From: an uncultured Clostridia bacterium
GTDB taxonomy: Bacteria; Bacillota; Clostridia; Lachnospirales; Anaerotignaceae
Direction: 5' to 3'
NCBI GenBank assembly: GCA_944384255.1
Contig: CALWSS010000058.1
Location: forward strand, 1 to 59,653
DNA: 59,653 nt
Shown here: one piece after another, positions 8,650 to 17,663 of the stretch
Numbering within the stretch: the first letter of the stretch is position 1
How the letters are laid out: every line of letters starts with the position of its first letter
Notes under the pieces: generated by a model
Told to the model about the DNA's origin: nothing
Seen by the model: the letters and a program-made list of their open reading frames with translations, nothing else
Databases searched by the model: none
Position numbers and translations under genes: made by a program

Positions 8650-8963
8650 TTAAAGTCAGTCCTTTCAAAATTAACAGATTCAATGCTCAAATATATTTAA
8701 AAGTCTTACAATGTTTTGTCATATAATCTACTGATAATTTGAACAAAATGTGAAAAAAGGCACTCAAATAAGTGGTATAATTATAATTTTTTTAAATTAT
8801 ATCAAAAAATCGCTTTAAATACTAAATTATTATAAGATGATTTTAACAAAAAATTGATTTTTAATATTGGATGCCTTCTATTCAGAATAAATTTTAAAAG
8901 AAATACTTTTAAATAAAAATAGTGAAATTATTTTGTTTCAATAGAAGTATTATTGTGAGCAAC
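8650..8963. other. AT-rich non-coding spacer upstream of the recombinase
   Basis: No open frame with a ribosome-binding site. The promoter of the recombinase must lie here, on the minus strand, but no box pair stands out from the AT-rich background. Confidence 0.5.
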
Positions 8964-8982
8964 AAACTGACAATAAGCAGAC
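8964..8982 (+). repeat. 19-bp repeat right of the recombinase (possible arm-type site)
   Basis: AAACTGACAATAAGCAGAC, 17 of 19 identical and in the same orientation as 7580-7598, about 1.4 kb away across the recombinase gene. Flanking bases do not match, so the similarity is confined to the repeat. Confidence 0.6.
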
Positions 8983-9232
8983 ATATTCAATCACAAATAC
9001 TATAAAATAAATACTGTGACTGAAATTAATATTAAATAGTACTTAATTTGCATTTTTTATAAATAGTAGAATTTGATGTACTTTAATGTTTTTATACGTG
9101 GCTATTATATTTTTAATTTAAACTTTTTCACTTCAAAAACACTTTTTAACAAATATTGTTAAAATTATTTGTATATTGTTTACAAAAAAACAAACAATAA
9201 ATTTAATAAAATCGTAATGTTATAGATAACAA

Positions 9233-9350
9233 AATATTGAATTTTGAAAAAAAAGGATATACTGTCTATTTAGAAAGTACTTCTATTAATAGTGTAAATA
9301 AACTTTTTAAGTACTATTTAAAAAGTTTGAGTTTAAACGGTTTAACCGTT
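9233..9350 (+). promoter_or_regulatory. Leader of the flagellar operon with two dyads before flgB
   Basis: ATTGAA (9236-9241) and TATACT, about 16 nt apart, may form the promoter; this is tentative. Downstream lie two clear inverted repeats: AAACTTTTTAA (9300-9310) with TTAAAAAGTTT (9318-9328), a perfect 11-bp stem without a T run, and the 15-bp dyad AACGGTT-T-AACCGTT (9336-9350), which ends 4 nt before the flgB Shine-Dalgarno. Both are in the right place for an operator or an RNA-level switch controlling about 23 kb of flagellar genes. Confidence 0.5.
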
Positions 9351-9370
9351 GTTTAGGAGGGAATTATGTA

Positions 9371-9751
9371 TTGAATTTCTTAGATAACAACATGTTTGAT
9401 TTGTCAAAAAAAGTAATGGATTTTCTTTGGCAAAAACAGACTATAACATCAGACAATATAGCCAATGCAGAAACTCCCGGATATAAGGCAAAATACATAA
9501 CTTTTGAGGATGAACTGCAAAAAAGGCTTGATTCACAATACGGCAAAACTGCCGATGAGATTAAAAGCAGTATAGCTTCCGTAAGGCCTGAAATTCACGA
9601 AACCGTAAACGAGTCATCCAGAATGGATGAAAACAATGTTAATGTAGACGTTGAAAGTATGGAGCTTGCAAAAGCGACACTTCAGTATGAATTTATGCTT
9701 AAAGCGTTTAATGACGACCTTACAAGAATAAGTACGGTAATTAAAGGCTGA
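9371..9751 (+). CDS. flgB: Flagellar basal-body rod protein FlgB
   Basis: 126 residues, normal for FlgB, a proximal rod subunit exported through the flagellar type III system. The family signature SDNIANAETPGYKAK is at about 28-42, and the C-terminal helix that packs in the rod is near LQYEFMLKAFNDDL. The start is TTG at 9371, 10 nt after AGGAGG. A two-codon frame ATG-TAT-TGA at 9366-9374 sits between the ribosome-binding site and this start and overlaps it. First gene of the long operon ending at cheD. Confidence 0.95.
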   Translation: MNFLDNNMFDLSKKVMDFLWQKQTITSDNIANAETPGYKAKYITFEDELQKRLDSQYGKTADEIKSSIASVRPEIHETVNESSRMDENNVNVDVESMELAKATLQYEFMLKAFNDDLTRISTVIKG

Positions 9752-9765
9752 AAGGAGCTGTAATT

Positions 9766-10209
9766 ATGAGTTTTTTAAATGCACTTAACATAAGCGCTTC
9801 TGGTATGACTGCCGAGAGAATGCGCCTTGACATAGCGGCTGAAAACATAGCCAATATAAGCACTACAAGAACAGAAAACGGCGGACCATACAGAAGAAAA
9901 ATGGTGGTATTTGAACCTATAGAAGACAACAGTTTTGCAAGTGCCTTCCGCTCGGAATTATCAAGGCAAAACAGCGCCGCAGGCGGTGTAAGGGTAGCCG
10001 AAATAGTTGAAGACCCAAGTGATTTTCCTATGGTGTATAACCCTGAACACCCGGATGCTGACGAAAACGGATATGTTCAGATGCCTAATGTGGATTTATT
10101 AAAAGAAACAGTTGACAGCATGGCGGCAAGCAGAGCTTATGATGCTAATCTTACAGCCTTTAATACAATTAAAACAATGGCTTCCAAAGCACTTGAAATA
10201 GGAAAATAA
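9766..10209 (+). CDS. flgC: Flagellar basal-body rod protein FlgC
   Basis: 147 residues, typical for the second proximal rod subunit. It opens with the rod/hook family N-terminus (LNISASGMTAERMRLDIAAENIANI) and closes with a helix containing MAASRAYDANLTAFNT, the pair that makes the coiled coil of axial proteins. AAGGAG lies 9 nt before the ATG and flgB ends 14 nt upstream, so the two are co-translated. FlgC is exported and polymerises on the MS ring with FlgB and FliE. Confidence 0.97.
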   Translation: MSFLNALNISASGMTAERMRLDIAAENIANISTTRTENGGPYRRKMVVFEPIEDNSFASAFRSELSRQNSAAGGVRVAEIVEDPSDFPMVYNPEHPDADENGYVQMPNVDLLKETVDSMAASRAYDANLTAFNTIKTMASKALEIGK

Positions 10210-10249
10210 TTTTAACTAACAATCTTTTTAAATTTAAGGAGATCAGCGT

Positions 10250-10546
10250 ATGTTTATATCATCTATTAACGAGATTGCTTCAAACCCTTTTTTTAACGAT
10301 TCCCAAAAATCAGTAAATAACAACAATCTTTTATTTGAAAATGTTTTTAAAAGCGCTTTAGATAATGTTGCTTCAAACGAAAAAAGCCTTGAACAGGCAG
10401 AATATCTTCTCTCTACAGGGCAGATAGAAGATGCACATACTGTACCTGTAGCTTCTTCCATGGCACAGCTTTCAGTTGATTTCTTAGTTCAGCTCCGAAA
10501 CAAAGCTTTAGATTCATATAACGAACTGATGAGAATAAGTTTATAA
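10250..10546 (+). CDS. fliE: Flagellar hook-basal body protein FliE
   Basis: 98 residues. FliE joins the MS ring (FliF) to the rod and is the first exported subunit. The C-terminal half, with SMAQLSVDFLVQLRNKALDSYNELMRISL, is the conserved part of the family; the N-terminus is short and variable. AAGGAG lies 8 nt before the ATG. Its position between flgC and fliF is the usual one in Firmicutes. Confidence 0.94.
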   Translation: MFISSINEIASNPFFNDSQKSVNNNNLLFENVFKSALDNVASNEKSLEQAEYLLSTGQIEDAHTVPVASSMAQLSVDFLVQLRNKALDSYNELMRISL

Positions 10547-10595
10547 TTCGGTTTTTTTTTGATGCCTAAATTATAAACTCAAAGAGGGATATATT

Positions 10596-12227
10596 TTGAA
10601 TGAACGAGTTATTTCAATATTAACAAAATTAAAGGAAACAACTAAAAATTTAAACGCTAAAACAAAAAAATTAATAATTATAGGAGTAATTGCTTCAGTA
10701 GCTTTATCTGTAGGTGTTGCATTTTGGCTTAACAACAGGCCTTATGTAACTCTTTTTTCCGGCTTAAGCAATGAAGAAGCCAGCGAGATTATGGGCAAGC
10801 TTCAAGAAGACGGAGTTGATTATAAATACGAATCTCTTTCATCAGGAAGCACAATACTTGTGCCTGAAAGTGAAGGAGAACAGCTTAAAGCCGAGCTGGT
10901 TTATGAAGGCTATCCAAAAAGCGGATTTACATACGATGTTTTTACTAATAATGTGGATTTGACTACTTCTGAATCCGAAAAACAGTATTATCAGCGTTTA
11001 GACCTTCAAGATAGAATGGGTGCAACAATTTCCTCATTTTTTCCTAATATAAAAGATGCCAAAGTAACAATAGCTTTCGGGGAAGAAAGCAAGTATGTTC
11101 TTGATACCGAAAATTCATCAAAAGCCACTGCTTCAGTTGCAGTTACAACAAAAGACGGCTCTGATATATCAGATGATGATGTTAAAGCTATGCAAAGACT
11201 TGTTTCCCGAAGCATTCCACAGCTTGAGTTTGAAAGCGTAGCTGTTATATGCAACGGAAAAGATGTTTCATCTACTGAGGAGCTGTCACAAAGCAGTGCT
11301 AACGAGCTTAAATTACAGATAGAGGAAGCTTACGACAATAAAATAAAGAACAAAATACTTGAAATATTGCTTCCTATATATGGCCAGGACCATGTAAAGG
11401 TTTCTGTTAAAAGTGAAGTTGACATAAATAAGAAATTAAGAGAACTTACAAATTATTCTGCCGAAGACGGAACTGACAATACAGGTGTTAAATCGTCTGA
11501 AACAGCTCATCAGGAAGTTGGAAAAGACGGAGAAACAGCAGGCGGAGTGCCTGGAACCGAAACAAATTCCGACATACCGGTTTACACAAGAATAGAGCAG
11601 GACGGAACAGAAAATTACATTTTAAGTGACGGAAGTGTTGAGTATCTTGTTGACCAGGTAAAGGAACAGCAGCAGATTGATGCCGGTGATTTATCTGATT
11701 TATCAATAGCAGTTATTATTGATACCGATAACCTTGATAACCAGACAAGAACACAGCTTATTTCTCTTGTAGCCAAAGCTGCCGGAATAAGTACTCAAGA
11801 CAGTGAAGAAAAAATTGAATTAGTGGGTATTGCTTTCCAAAACGATGAAGCTCAGGCGCCATCAGATAATAATCTGCCTGACAGAGAACAGATTATCCGT
11901 CTGCTTACTATAGGCGGAATTGCTGTAGGTGGTTTATTAATATTCCTTATTATACTGCTCTTTATTATCAAACGCATAAGAAATAAAAGGCGTAAGAAAA
12001 AGAACAGTAAAAATATGGAAGAAAGCCCTGTTATTTATAATACACCACGTACTGCTCCAGCTGAAAAAGAGGAAAATGTGGATGATATATCAGACTTGAT
12101 TAATATTAAGAATGAAAGAAGCATGGAACTTAAAAACAAGATAAGGGAAATAACAGAAGAAAATCCTGAAATTTCGGCACAGACACTTAAATCATGGCTG
12201 AGAGGAGGAGACAAGAATGGAAAGTAA
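10596..12227 (+). CDS. fliF: Flagellar MS-ring protein FliF
   Basis: 543 residues. It forms the membrane ring on which the motor and export gate are built. A first membrane helix at about 26-46 is followed by the ring-building motifs (FSGLSNEEASEIMGKL near 55, then the YPKSGFTYDVF segment), a low-complexity acidic/Thr-rich middle, and a second membrane helix at about 440-467. The C-terminal tail, which binds FliG, extends into the fliG overlap. The start is TTG at 10596, 8 nt after GAGGG; the nearby ATG at 10600 is out of frame. It overlaps fliG by 11 nt. Confidence 0.97.
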   Translation: MNERVISILTKLKETTKNLNAKTKKLIIIGVIASVALSVGVAFWLNNRPYVTLFSGLSNEEASEIMGKLQEDGVDYKYESLSSGSTILVPESEGEQLKAELVYEGYPKSGFTYDVFTNNVDLTTSESEKQYYQRLDLQDRMGATISSFFPNIKDAKVTIAFGEESKYVLDTENSSKATASVAVTTKDGSDISDDDVKAMQRLVSRSIPQLEFESVAVICNGKDVSSTEELSQSSANELKLQIEEAYDNKIKNKILEILLPIYGQDHVKVSVKSEVDINKKLRELTNYSAEDGTDNTGVKSSETAHQEVGKDGETAGGVPGTETNSDIPVYTRIEQDGTENYILSDGSVEYLVDQVKEQQQIDAGDLSDLSIAVIIDTDNLDNQTRTQLISLVAKAAGISTQDSEEKIELVGIAFQNDEAQAPSDNNLPDREQIIRLLTIGGIAVGGLLIFLIILLFIIKRIRNKRRKKKNSKNMEESPVIYNTPRTAPAEKEENVDDISDLINIKNERSMELKNKIREITEENPEISAQTLKSWLRGGDKNGK

Positions 12228-13224
12228 GGAATTGACTCCTGAACAAAAAGCAGCGGCAGTTATTATATCAATGGGAACCGATAAGGCTTCACAGATATAT
12301 AAATACTTAAGTGAGGAAGATATTGAATCCCTTACAGTTGAAATTGCCAAAATGCGCCATCTCTCACCAGAAGAAACAGAGTCTGTATTGGACGACTTTT
12401 ATAAAGAATGTATGACTCAAAAAGTTGTCACGGAAGGCGGTTTGGAGTATGCCCGTTCTGTACTTGAAAAAGCTTTTGGTCAGCAAACGGCTACAATGCT
12501 TCTTGAGAAAGTTGCCAAGTCTTTAAAGACAATGCCGTTTTCTTTTATAAGAAAGCTTAACAGCAAGAACCTCTTTTCCATATTGCAGCATGAAAGGCCA
12601 CAGACAATAGCTCTTGTACTTTCATATGCAAACCCTGACCAAGCGGCAGACGTTATTATTTCACTGCCTAAGAACAAAAAGCTCAGGGTAGTAGAAGCCA
12701 TTGCCAAAATGGAAAGCGCTTCCCCGGAAGCCATTAAAATAGTAGAAGGCCAGATAGAAAAGAAGTTTTCTGCCGTTCTTACTACGGACTACACTCAGGC
12801 TGGAGGTATAGATTATATTGCCAATGTTATTAACTATATGGACAGAGGCAACGAAAAATATATATTTGATGAGCTTGCAACTAAAGATTCCAAACTTACA
12901 GACGAAATCAGAAAGAGAATGTTTGTATTTGAGGATATTGTTACAATGGATAACCGTTCTATCCAGCGCTTCTTGCGTGAATGTGACCCTAAAGATATTG
13001 TTCTTGCACTTAAACAGGCTAATCCTGAGGTTGCAAACCTTATATTTGCCAATGTTTCATCACGTATGGCAGAAACAATCAAGTCCGATTTGGAGATTAC
13101 AGTAAATGTAAGAATCCGCGATGTGGAAGAAGCTCAGCAGAGAATTGTAAATATTATAAGGTCGCTTGAAGAACAGGGAGAGCTTGTTATAACAAAGGGC
13201 GGAAAGGATGATATCATTGCCTAA
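12217..13224 (+). CDS. fliG: Flagellar motor switch protein FliG
   Basis: 335 residues, normal length. The N-terminal domain binds FliF, the middle domain carries the QHERPQTIALVLSY segment around residues 125-138, and the C-terminal domain carries the charged helix that meets MotA. It is the rotor part on which the stator generates torque. The ATG is preceded by AGAGGAGG inside fliF, and the last codons overlap fliH. This overlap-rich order fliF-fliG-fliH-fliI is universal in Firmicutes. Confidence 0.97.
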   Translation: MESKELTPEQKAAAVIISMGTDKASQIYKYLSEEDIESLTVEIAKMRHLSPEETESVLDDFYKECMTQKVVTEGGLEYARSVLEKAFGQQTATMLLEKVAKSLKTMPFSFIRKLNSKNLFSILQHERPQTIALVLSYANPDQAADVIISLPKNKKLRVVEAIAKMESASPEAIKIVEGQIEKKFSAVLTTDYTQAGGIDYIANVINYMDRGNEKYIFDELATKDSKLTDEIRKRMFVFEDIVTMDNRSIQRFLRECDPKDIVLALKQANPEVANLIFANVSSRMAETIKSDLEITVNVRIRDVEEAQQRIVNIIRSLEEQGELVITKGGKDDIIA

Positions 13225-14035
13225 TCTGCTTAAATTTAACCAGCAGGAAAATCGTATTAAACAATATGATTTTAACGAAGAACTGCCTGAAGTAAAGCCT
13301 GTAATTATTAAAGAGGAAGAAAGTGACACTGAACCTCAAGGCCAAAGCAAAGAGACTCAAAAAACTGACGAGCATGAGGAAAAAAATAAGAGGGCTGAGG
13401 AAGAAAGCAAAGCCGGACAGAAAGCGCAGGAAATTATAGACAATGCCAAAAAGCAGGCTGAGGAAATATTGAAAAAAGCCAAGCAGGAGGCACAGGAAAT
13501 TAAGGAAGACGCTTTGAGAAACGGTCAGCAGGAAGGTTATAAAGTCGGTGTTGAAAAAGGCCGTGAAGAGGCATACAAAGAAATTAGAGATACTGAAGGC
13601 ATAAAAAGCATTGAGTATCTCAATGAAATAAAAAGTGTAATAAATTCATTATCCGATGAAAAAGAAAAAATACTTGCACAGTATAAATTAAACTTAGTTG
13701 ATGTGGCCATAACTGTGGCTGAAAAGGTTATACAGGTAAGCCTTAAAACAAGCGGAGAAATTATTGAAAGAATGATTTTATCAGCTACTGAAAGGCTTGC
13801 TTCCAAAGAATGGGTTAAGATTTACATATCAAAAACAGATGCCGAAATGATGATAGAAGGCGGTTTGGATATAATACATACTTTGTCTAATCTATCGGAC
13901 AATATAAAGGTAATTCCTATGGAAAAAGAAAACCAAGGCACATGCATTATTGAGTTTCCGGATGAGATTATTGACGCAAGCGCAAACACACAAGTTGAAA
14001 ACATCAGAGAAATTATCAGTAATTCAGCTATATAA
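13217..14035 (+). CDS. fliH: Flagellar export ATPase regulator FliH
   Basis: 272 residues. FliH holds the export ATPase FliI in check and tethers it to the C ring. The N-terminal third is charged and variable, then a long coiled coil rich in Lys, Glu, Gln and Ala (about residues 65-125), then the conserved C-terminal domain. I favour TTG at 13217 as start, because GGAAAGG at 13201-13207 is 9 nt away from it but directly abuts the in-frame ATG at 13208. It overlaps fliG by 8 nt. The downstream fliI lies in the same reading frame, separated by a single TAA. Confidence 0.88.
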   Translation: MPNLLKFNQQENRIKQYDFNEELPEVKPVIIKEEESDTEPQGQSKETQKTDEHEEKNKRAEEESKAGQKAQEIIDNAKKQAEEILKKAKQEAQEIKEDALRNGQQEGYKVGVEKGREEAYKEIRDTEGIKSIEYLNEIKSVINSLSDEKEKILAQYKLNLVDVAITVAEKVIQVSLKTSGEIIERMILSATERLASKEWVKIYISKTDAEMMIEGGLDIIHTLSNLSDNIKVIPMEKENQGTCIIEFPDEIIDASANTQVENIREIISNSAI

Positions 14036-14050
14036 CGGGGAGGAGTTTCT

Positions 14051-15355
14051 ACGTTAAGTGGTGCAGTTGATTTAATTAAGAGGTCTGAAACAATAAGCCA
14101 CATAGGGAAAATAGAAAACATAGTAGGCATGATGGTTGAAGCTTCAGGCGGAAACTGCGGCATAGGCGATATAAGCGCCATATACAGCCAAGATGCCAAA
14201 GGACAGGTTTTAAGTGAAGTTATAGGCTTTAAAGACGATAAAATCCTTCTTATGCCTTACGAAAGTACAAACGGCATAACGGCAGGCAGTTTTGTAAGAA
14301 ACACAAAACAACGGCTGAAAATACCGGTAGGTGATTTTTTAAGAGGCCGTGTAATAAATGCTTTGGGCCAGCCGATGGACGGCCTTGGGGATTTTGACCC
14401 TAAGGAGTTTTATCCTGTTGATAATACATATATTAATCCACTGGAAAGACCGCCTATAACTGAAAAAATGAGTTTTGGTGTAAAAGCCATAGACGGTATG
14501 CTTACTATAGGCAAAGGCCAAAGGGTTGGCATATTTGCCGGAAGCGGTGTAGGCAAAAGCACACTTTTGGGAATGATAGCCAAAAATGTAAAAGCCGACA
14601 TAAACGTAATTGCTCTTGTTGGAGAGCGTGGCAGAGAGGTTTTGGAGTTTGTTCAAAAAGACTTAGGTGAGGAAGGCCTTGCAAGGTCTGTACTGGTAGT
14701 TGCAACCAGCGACCAGTCGCCTATGCTCAGAATGAAGTGTCCTATTGTGGCAACGGCTATTGCAGAATATTTTAAAAACCAAGGCAATGACGTTCTGCTT
14801 ATGATGGATTCCCTTACAAGATTTGCCATGGCTCAAAGGGAAATAGGTCTTGCAGTAGGTGAGCCGCCTATTGCAAGGGGATATACACCGTCTATTTACT
14901 CTAAGCTTCCTAAGCTTTTGGAAAGAAGCGGTAATTTTAAAGAAGGCTCTATTACCGGTATTTACACTGTTTTGGTTGAAGGCGACGATACAAACGAGCC
15001 TATAGCCGATACGGTAAGAGGTATTTTGGACGGACACATTGTTCTTTCAAGAAAACTGGCTAACTCAAACCACTTCCCGGCAATAGATATTAACGCCAGT
15101 ATATCACGTTTGATGTCCACTGTTGCTTCTGAGGAGCACAAAAAGCTTGCATCTAAAATAAGAGATATACTGAGTATTTACGGCAAAAACGAGGACTTAA
15201 TTTCAATAGGTGCTTATAAAGCCGGAACTAATGGCCCTTTGGACTATGCCGTTTCCAAAATAGATAAAGTAAACGAGTTTTTAACTCAGGATGTTAATGA
15301 AGCTTTTTCTTACGAAGACACGTTAAATAAAATGAGAGAAATTTTGAATGACTAA
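14051..15355 (+). CDS. fliI: Flagellar export ATPase FliI (apparent non-canonical ACG start)
   Basis: An F1-beta-like ATPase that drives export of flagellar subunits. The P-loop GSGVGKST lies at about 167-174 with this start, and LMMDSLTRFAMAQRE with GEPPIARGYTPS follow. Homologous residues clearly begin well before the first ATG at 14129 (VDLIKRSETISHIGKIENIVG precedes it), and a full-length FliI of 434 residues needs a start near 14051. There, GGGGAGGAG at 14037-14045 is followed 5 nt later by ACG. No ATG, GTG or TTG exists in frame between the fliH stop (14033) and 14129. Either ACG is used, or the short 14129 form is made, or the base is an error. Confidence 0.9.
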   Translation, partial: TLSGAVDLIKRSETISHIGKIENIVGMMVEASGGNCGIGDISAIYSQDAKGQVLSEVIGFKDDKILLMPYESTNGITAGSFVRNTKQRLKIPVGDFLRGRVINALGQPMDGLGDFDPKEFYPVDNTYINPLERPPITEKMSFGVKAIDGMLTIGKGQRVGIFAGSGVGKSTLLGMIAKNVKADINVIALVGERGREVLEFVQKDLGEEGLARSVLVVATSDQSPMLRMKCPIVATAIAEYFKNQGNDVLLMMDSLTRFAMAQREIGLAVGEPPIARGYTPSIYSKLPKLLERSGNFKEGSITGIYTVLVEGDDTNEPIADTVRGILDGHIVLSRKLANSNHFPAIDINASISRLMSTVASEEHKKLASKIRDILSIYGKNEDLISIGAYKAGTNGPLDYAVSKIDKVNEFLTQDVNEAFSYEDTLNKMREILND

Positions 15356-15376
15356 ATGATTATGCGGTGATGACTT

Positions 15377-15820
15377 ATGAAAAAATTTTCTTTTCGTTTA
15401 GAGCCTGTTTTAAAGTATAAAAGCGACATGCTGGAAATTTTAAAAAATGACCATGCCGAATCAGTAAAAAAAGTAAATGAACAAAACAATGTTGTAGAAC
15501 GGCTTAAAAATGATGAGCAGATGTCTGTTTTAAACTTTGATTCCAAAAAAGCAAATGGCATTACCATTGCTGAAGCTGAGCTTTATGAAAAATATATTAT
15601 AAGGCAAAACCAGATTATAAAGGAAGAAACAGCTAAGCTTAATCAGCTTAAAAAAATAGAAGCCGAAAAAAGAGACAAAATGGTTGAAGCGAAAAAAGAA
15701 ATGCTTTCTATTGAAAAATTAAAAGACATAAAAATAAACGAGTATAAAAAAGAAGAACAAAAACAAAACGAACTGTTTATTGAGGAATTTATATCAAGCA
15801 GAAAGTTTAAAATTGAATAA
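15377..15820 (+). CDS. fliJ: Flagellar export chaperone FliJ
   Basis: 147 residues, almost wholly predicted as a charged antiparallel coiled coil (FRLEPVLKYKSDMLEILKND at the start), the standard FliJ shape. FliJ links the FliI hexamer with FlhA and helps escort chaperones. Sequence conservation in this family is low, so position between fliI and fliK is the main support. The ribosome-binding site (GCGGTGATG) is weak, which suggests coupling to fliI 21 nt upstream. Confidence 0.87.
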   Translation: MKKFSFRLEPVLKYKSDMLEILKNDHAESVKKVNEQNNVVERLKNDEQMSVLNFDSKKANGITIAEAELYEKYIIRQNQIIKEETAKLNQLKKIEAEKRDKMVEAKKEMLSIEKLKDIKINEYKKEEQKQNELFIEEFISSRKFKIE

Positions 15821-15876
15821 CTCCAAGCTTGATATTTATTTAATACATATAAATTTTTAAAAGGAGGTGAAAAGAT

Positions 15877-17121
15877 ATGGCATCAGGCAATATGGCAGTA
15901 AATATTAATATTTCAAAAATTATGCCGAATAATTCTTCAGCATCAAAAGTTTCTGATGACAAAACAGCAGAGAAGAACAGTTTTAAAGATGCAATCAAAA
16001 ATGAAAGCGATAAGCTTAATAAAAAAACTGACAGCAAGACAGACAACTCTGGAAAAACAGATAAAACAGATAAAGCCGACAGCAAAGATAAACTTAACAG
16101 CACTACTGAAAATGATGAACCTAAAGAAACAATTCAGGGCATGAGCCTTGCTCAAACACAGTTTCTTTACGGCAGTTTTTTAATTAATAATAAAAACTTT
16201 TCAGTATTTGCCAATGAATCTGTAAGCAATGCATCAGATGTAATTCAGCAGAGTGCAGAAGCTCAGAGTGTTTTGCAAGTGCCTGTTACTCAGGTAACAG
16301 AGGCAGATACAGCACAGATTTTAAATTCTCAAAATACTACTAATGCTGTTATTTCGGGCACAGAAATTAACAATACCGCTCAGCAGCTTGATTTAAACAA
16401 TATTCAAGTTGTAAAAAGCACAGATTCAGGCAATAACACTGCAAATTTAAATCAAATGCCGTCTAATGAGAACTTACAGAACATATCCGATAAGCAGAAT
16501 ACTGTTTTAAATGAAACGACATCTGACACAGGATTAAGCAATATAAAGACATCCGGTGAACAAATGTCAAATACAGTTAAAGATGTAGTAATTGAGCAGT
16601 ACTCAAAAAACGACAACGACAATGAAAATAGTGTTGCATCAGGCTTTGAATCAGCACTTCAAACAGTGCAGAGCACACCAAAAGGCGATGTAATACAGTT
16701 TAAAGTAGCCGATGTTCTGCCTTTAAACAACAGTGAGGCTATGGATAATTTAGCAGACAAAATCATTGTTCATGGCAATAATGAGTTTGATTTGCAGTTG
16801 GAGCCTGAAAATTTAGGCAAAATCCATGTTAAGCTTGTTTTTGAAAACGGCGAAACAAAGGTTTCCATTCTCTGCTCAACACAAAAGGCATTGGAAGCAT
16901 TAAACGGCAGCACTGATAAGTTAGCCGCTATTTTGGAAAACAGAACAGGCAACACAACATTTGTTCAGGTTAACCAAAGTGAGGAACAGACATACCGCCA
17001 AGATTATCAGCAGCAAAAGGGCAATGAACATAATTATCAAGGCGATGAAAGAAAGGATAAACGCAGTAAAAACGAAAAATCAACTGACTTTTTAGACCAA
17101 ATGCGTTTAGGCCTTGTTTAA
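15877..17121 (+). CDS. fliK: Flagellar hook-length control protein FliK
   Basis: 414 residues. The first ~270 are a low-complexity, Asn/Ser/Thr/Gln/Asp-rich ruler region. The C-terminal part (about 285-370) is the Flg_hook domain with FDLQLEPENLGKIHVKLVFE, the segment that contacts FlhB to switch export from hook to filament subunits. The tail is basic. AAAGGAGGTG is 8 nt before the ATG. A second FliK-like gene is at 51988, so this one, inside the hook genes, is the likely true ruler. Confidence 0.92.
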   Translation: MASGNMAVNINISKIMPNNSSASKVSDDKTAEKNSFKDAIKNESDKLNKKTDSKTDNSGKTDKTDKADSKDKLNSTTENDEPKETIQGMSLAQTQFLYGSFLINNKNFSVFANESVSNASDVIQQSAEAQSVLQVPVTQVTEADTAQILNSQNTTNAVISGTEINNTAQQLDLNNIQVVKSTDSGNNTANLNQMPSNENLQNISDKQNTVLNETTSDTGLSNIKTSGEQMSNTVKDVVIEQYSKNDNDNENSVASGFESALQTVQSTPKGDVIQFKVADVLPLNNSEAMDNLADKIIVHGNNEFDLQLEPENLGKIHVKLVFENGETKVSILCSTQKALEALNGSTDKLAAILENRTGNTTFVQVNQSEEQTYRQDYQQQKGNEHNYQGDERKDKRSKNEKSTDFLDQMRLGLV

Positions 17122-17144
17122 GATTTAAGAAAGGAGCGGTAATT

Positions 17145-17621
17145 TTGGGTAATGAATATGTAAATTCAATAGCCCGCAGTTCTTCGGCATACAGCCAAAG
17201 TTCAAGTACGGCTAAAAGCAGGGATACATCAAGTACTTTGTCAATGGACAGTTTCCTTATGCTTATGGCTAAGCAGCTTCAAAACCAAGACCCTATGAAC
17301 CCAACAAGCCAAGACAACTATATGATGCAGCTGGCTCAAATGGCTGTTGTTGAGGCTATGACAAGCATGACACAGGTTTCTGTAAGCACATACGCTTCTT
17401 CAATGGTTGGAAAGGAAGTAACTGTTGCGGACTATGACTCACAGGGTAATTTAACAACAGTAAACGGAACAGTTACCGGTATAGCTCTTTATTACGATGA
17501 GCCGGTTATATATATAGGCGACAAGGGCTATTCAATGTCACAGTTAATGTCTGTAGGCAAGGTTCCGGAGGCTTCTGATAGTGAAGATAGCGGACAATCA
17601 AACCAGACGGATATAGTTTAA
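17145..17621 (+). CDS. flgD: Flagellar hook-capping protein FlgD
   Basis: 158 residues. FlgD caps the growing hook and is discarded. The family motif is FLMLMAKQLQNQDPMNPTSQ near residues 38-57, followed by QLAQMAVVEAMTSM. The protein is short and lacks the large C-terminal Ig/Tudor domains of enterobacterial FlgD, as is common in Firmicutes. It starts at TTG (17145), 6 nt after AAGGAGCGG, with no in-frame ATG nearby. Confidence 0.93.
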   Translation: MGNEYVNSIARSSSAYSQSSSTAKSRDTSSTLSMDSFLMLMAKQLQNQDPMNPTSQDNYMMQLAQMAVVEAMTSMTQVSVSTYASSMVGKEVTVADYDSQGNLTTVNGTVTGIALYYDEPVIYIGDKGYSMSQLMSVGKVPEASDSEDSGQSNQTDIV

Positions 17622-17663
17622 TTAATGCAAATGCAGTTTTTTAACTGAGTTTGGGGGTGGGCA

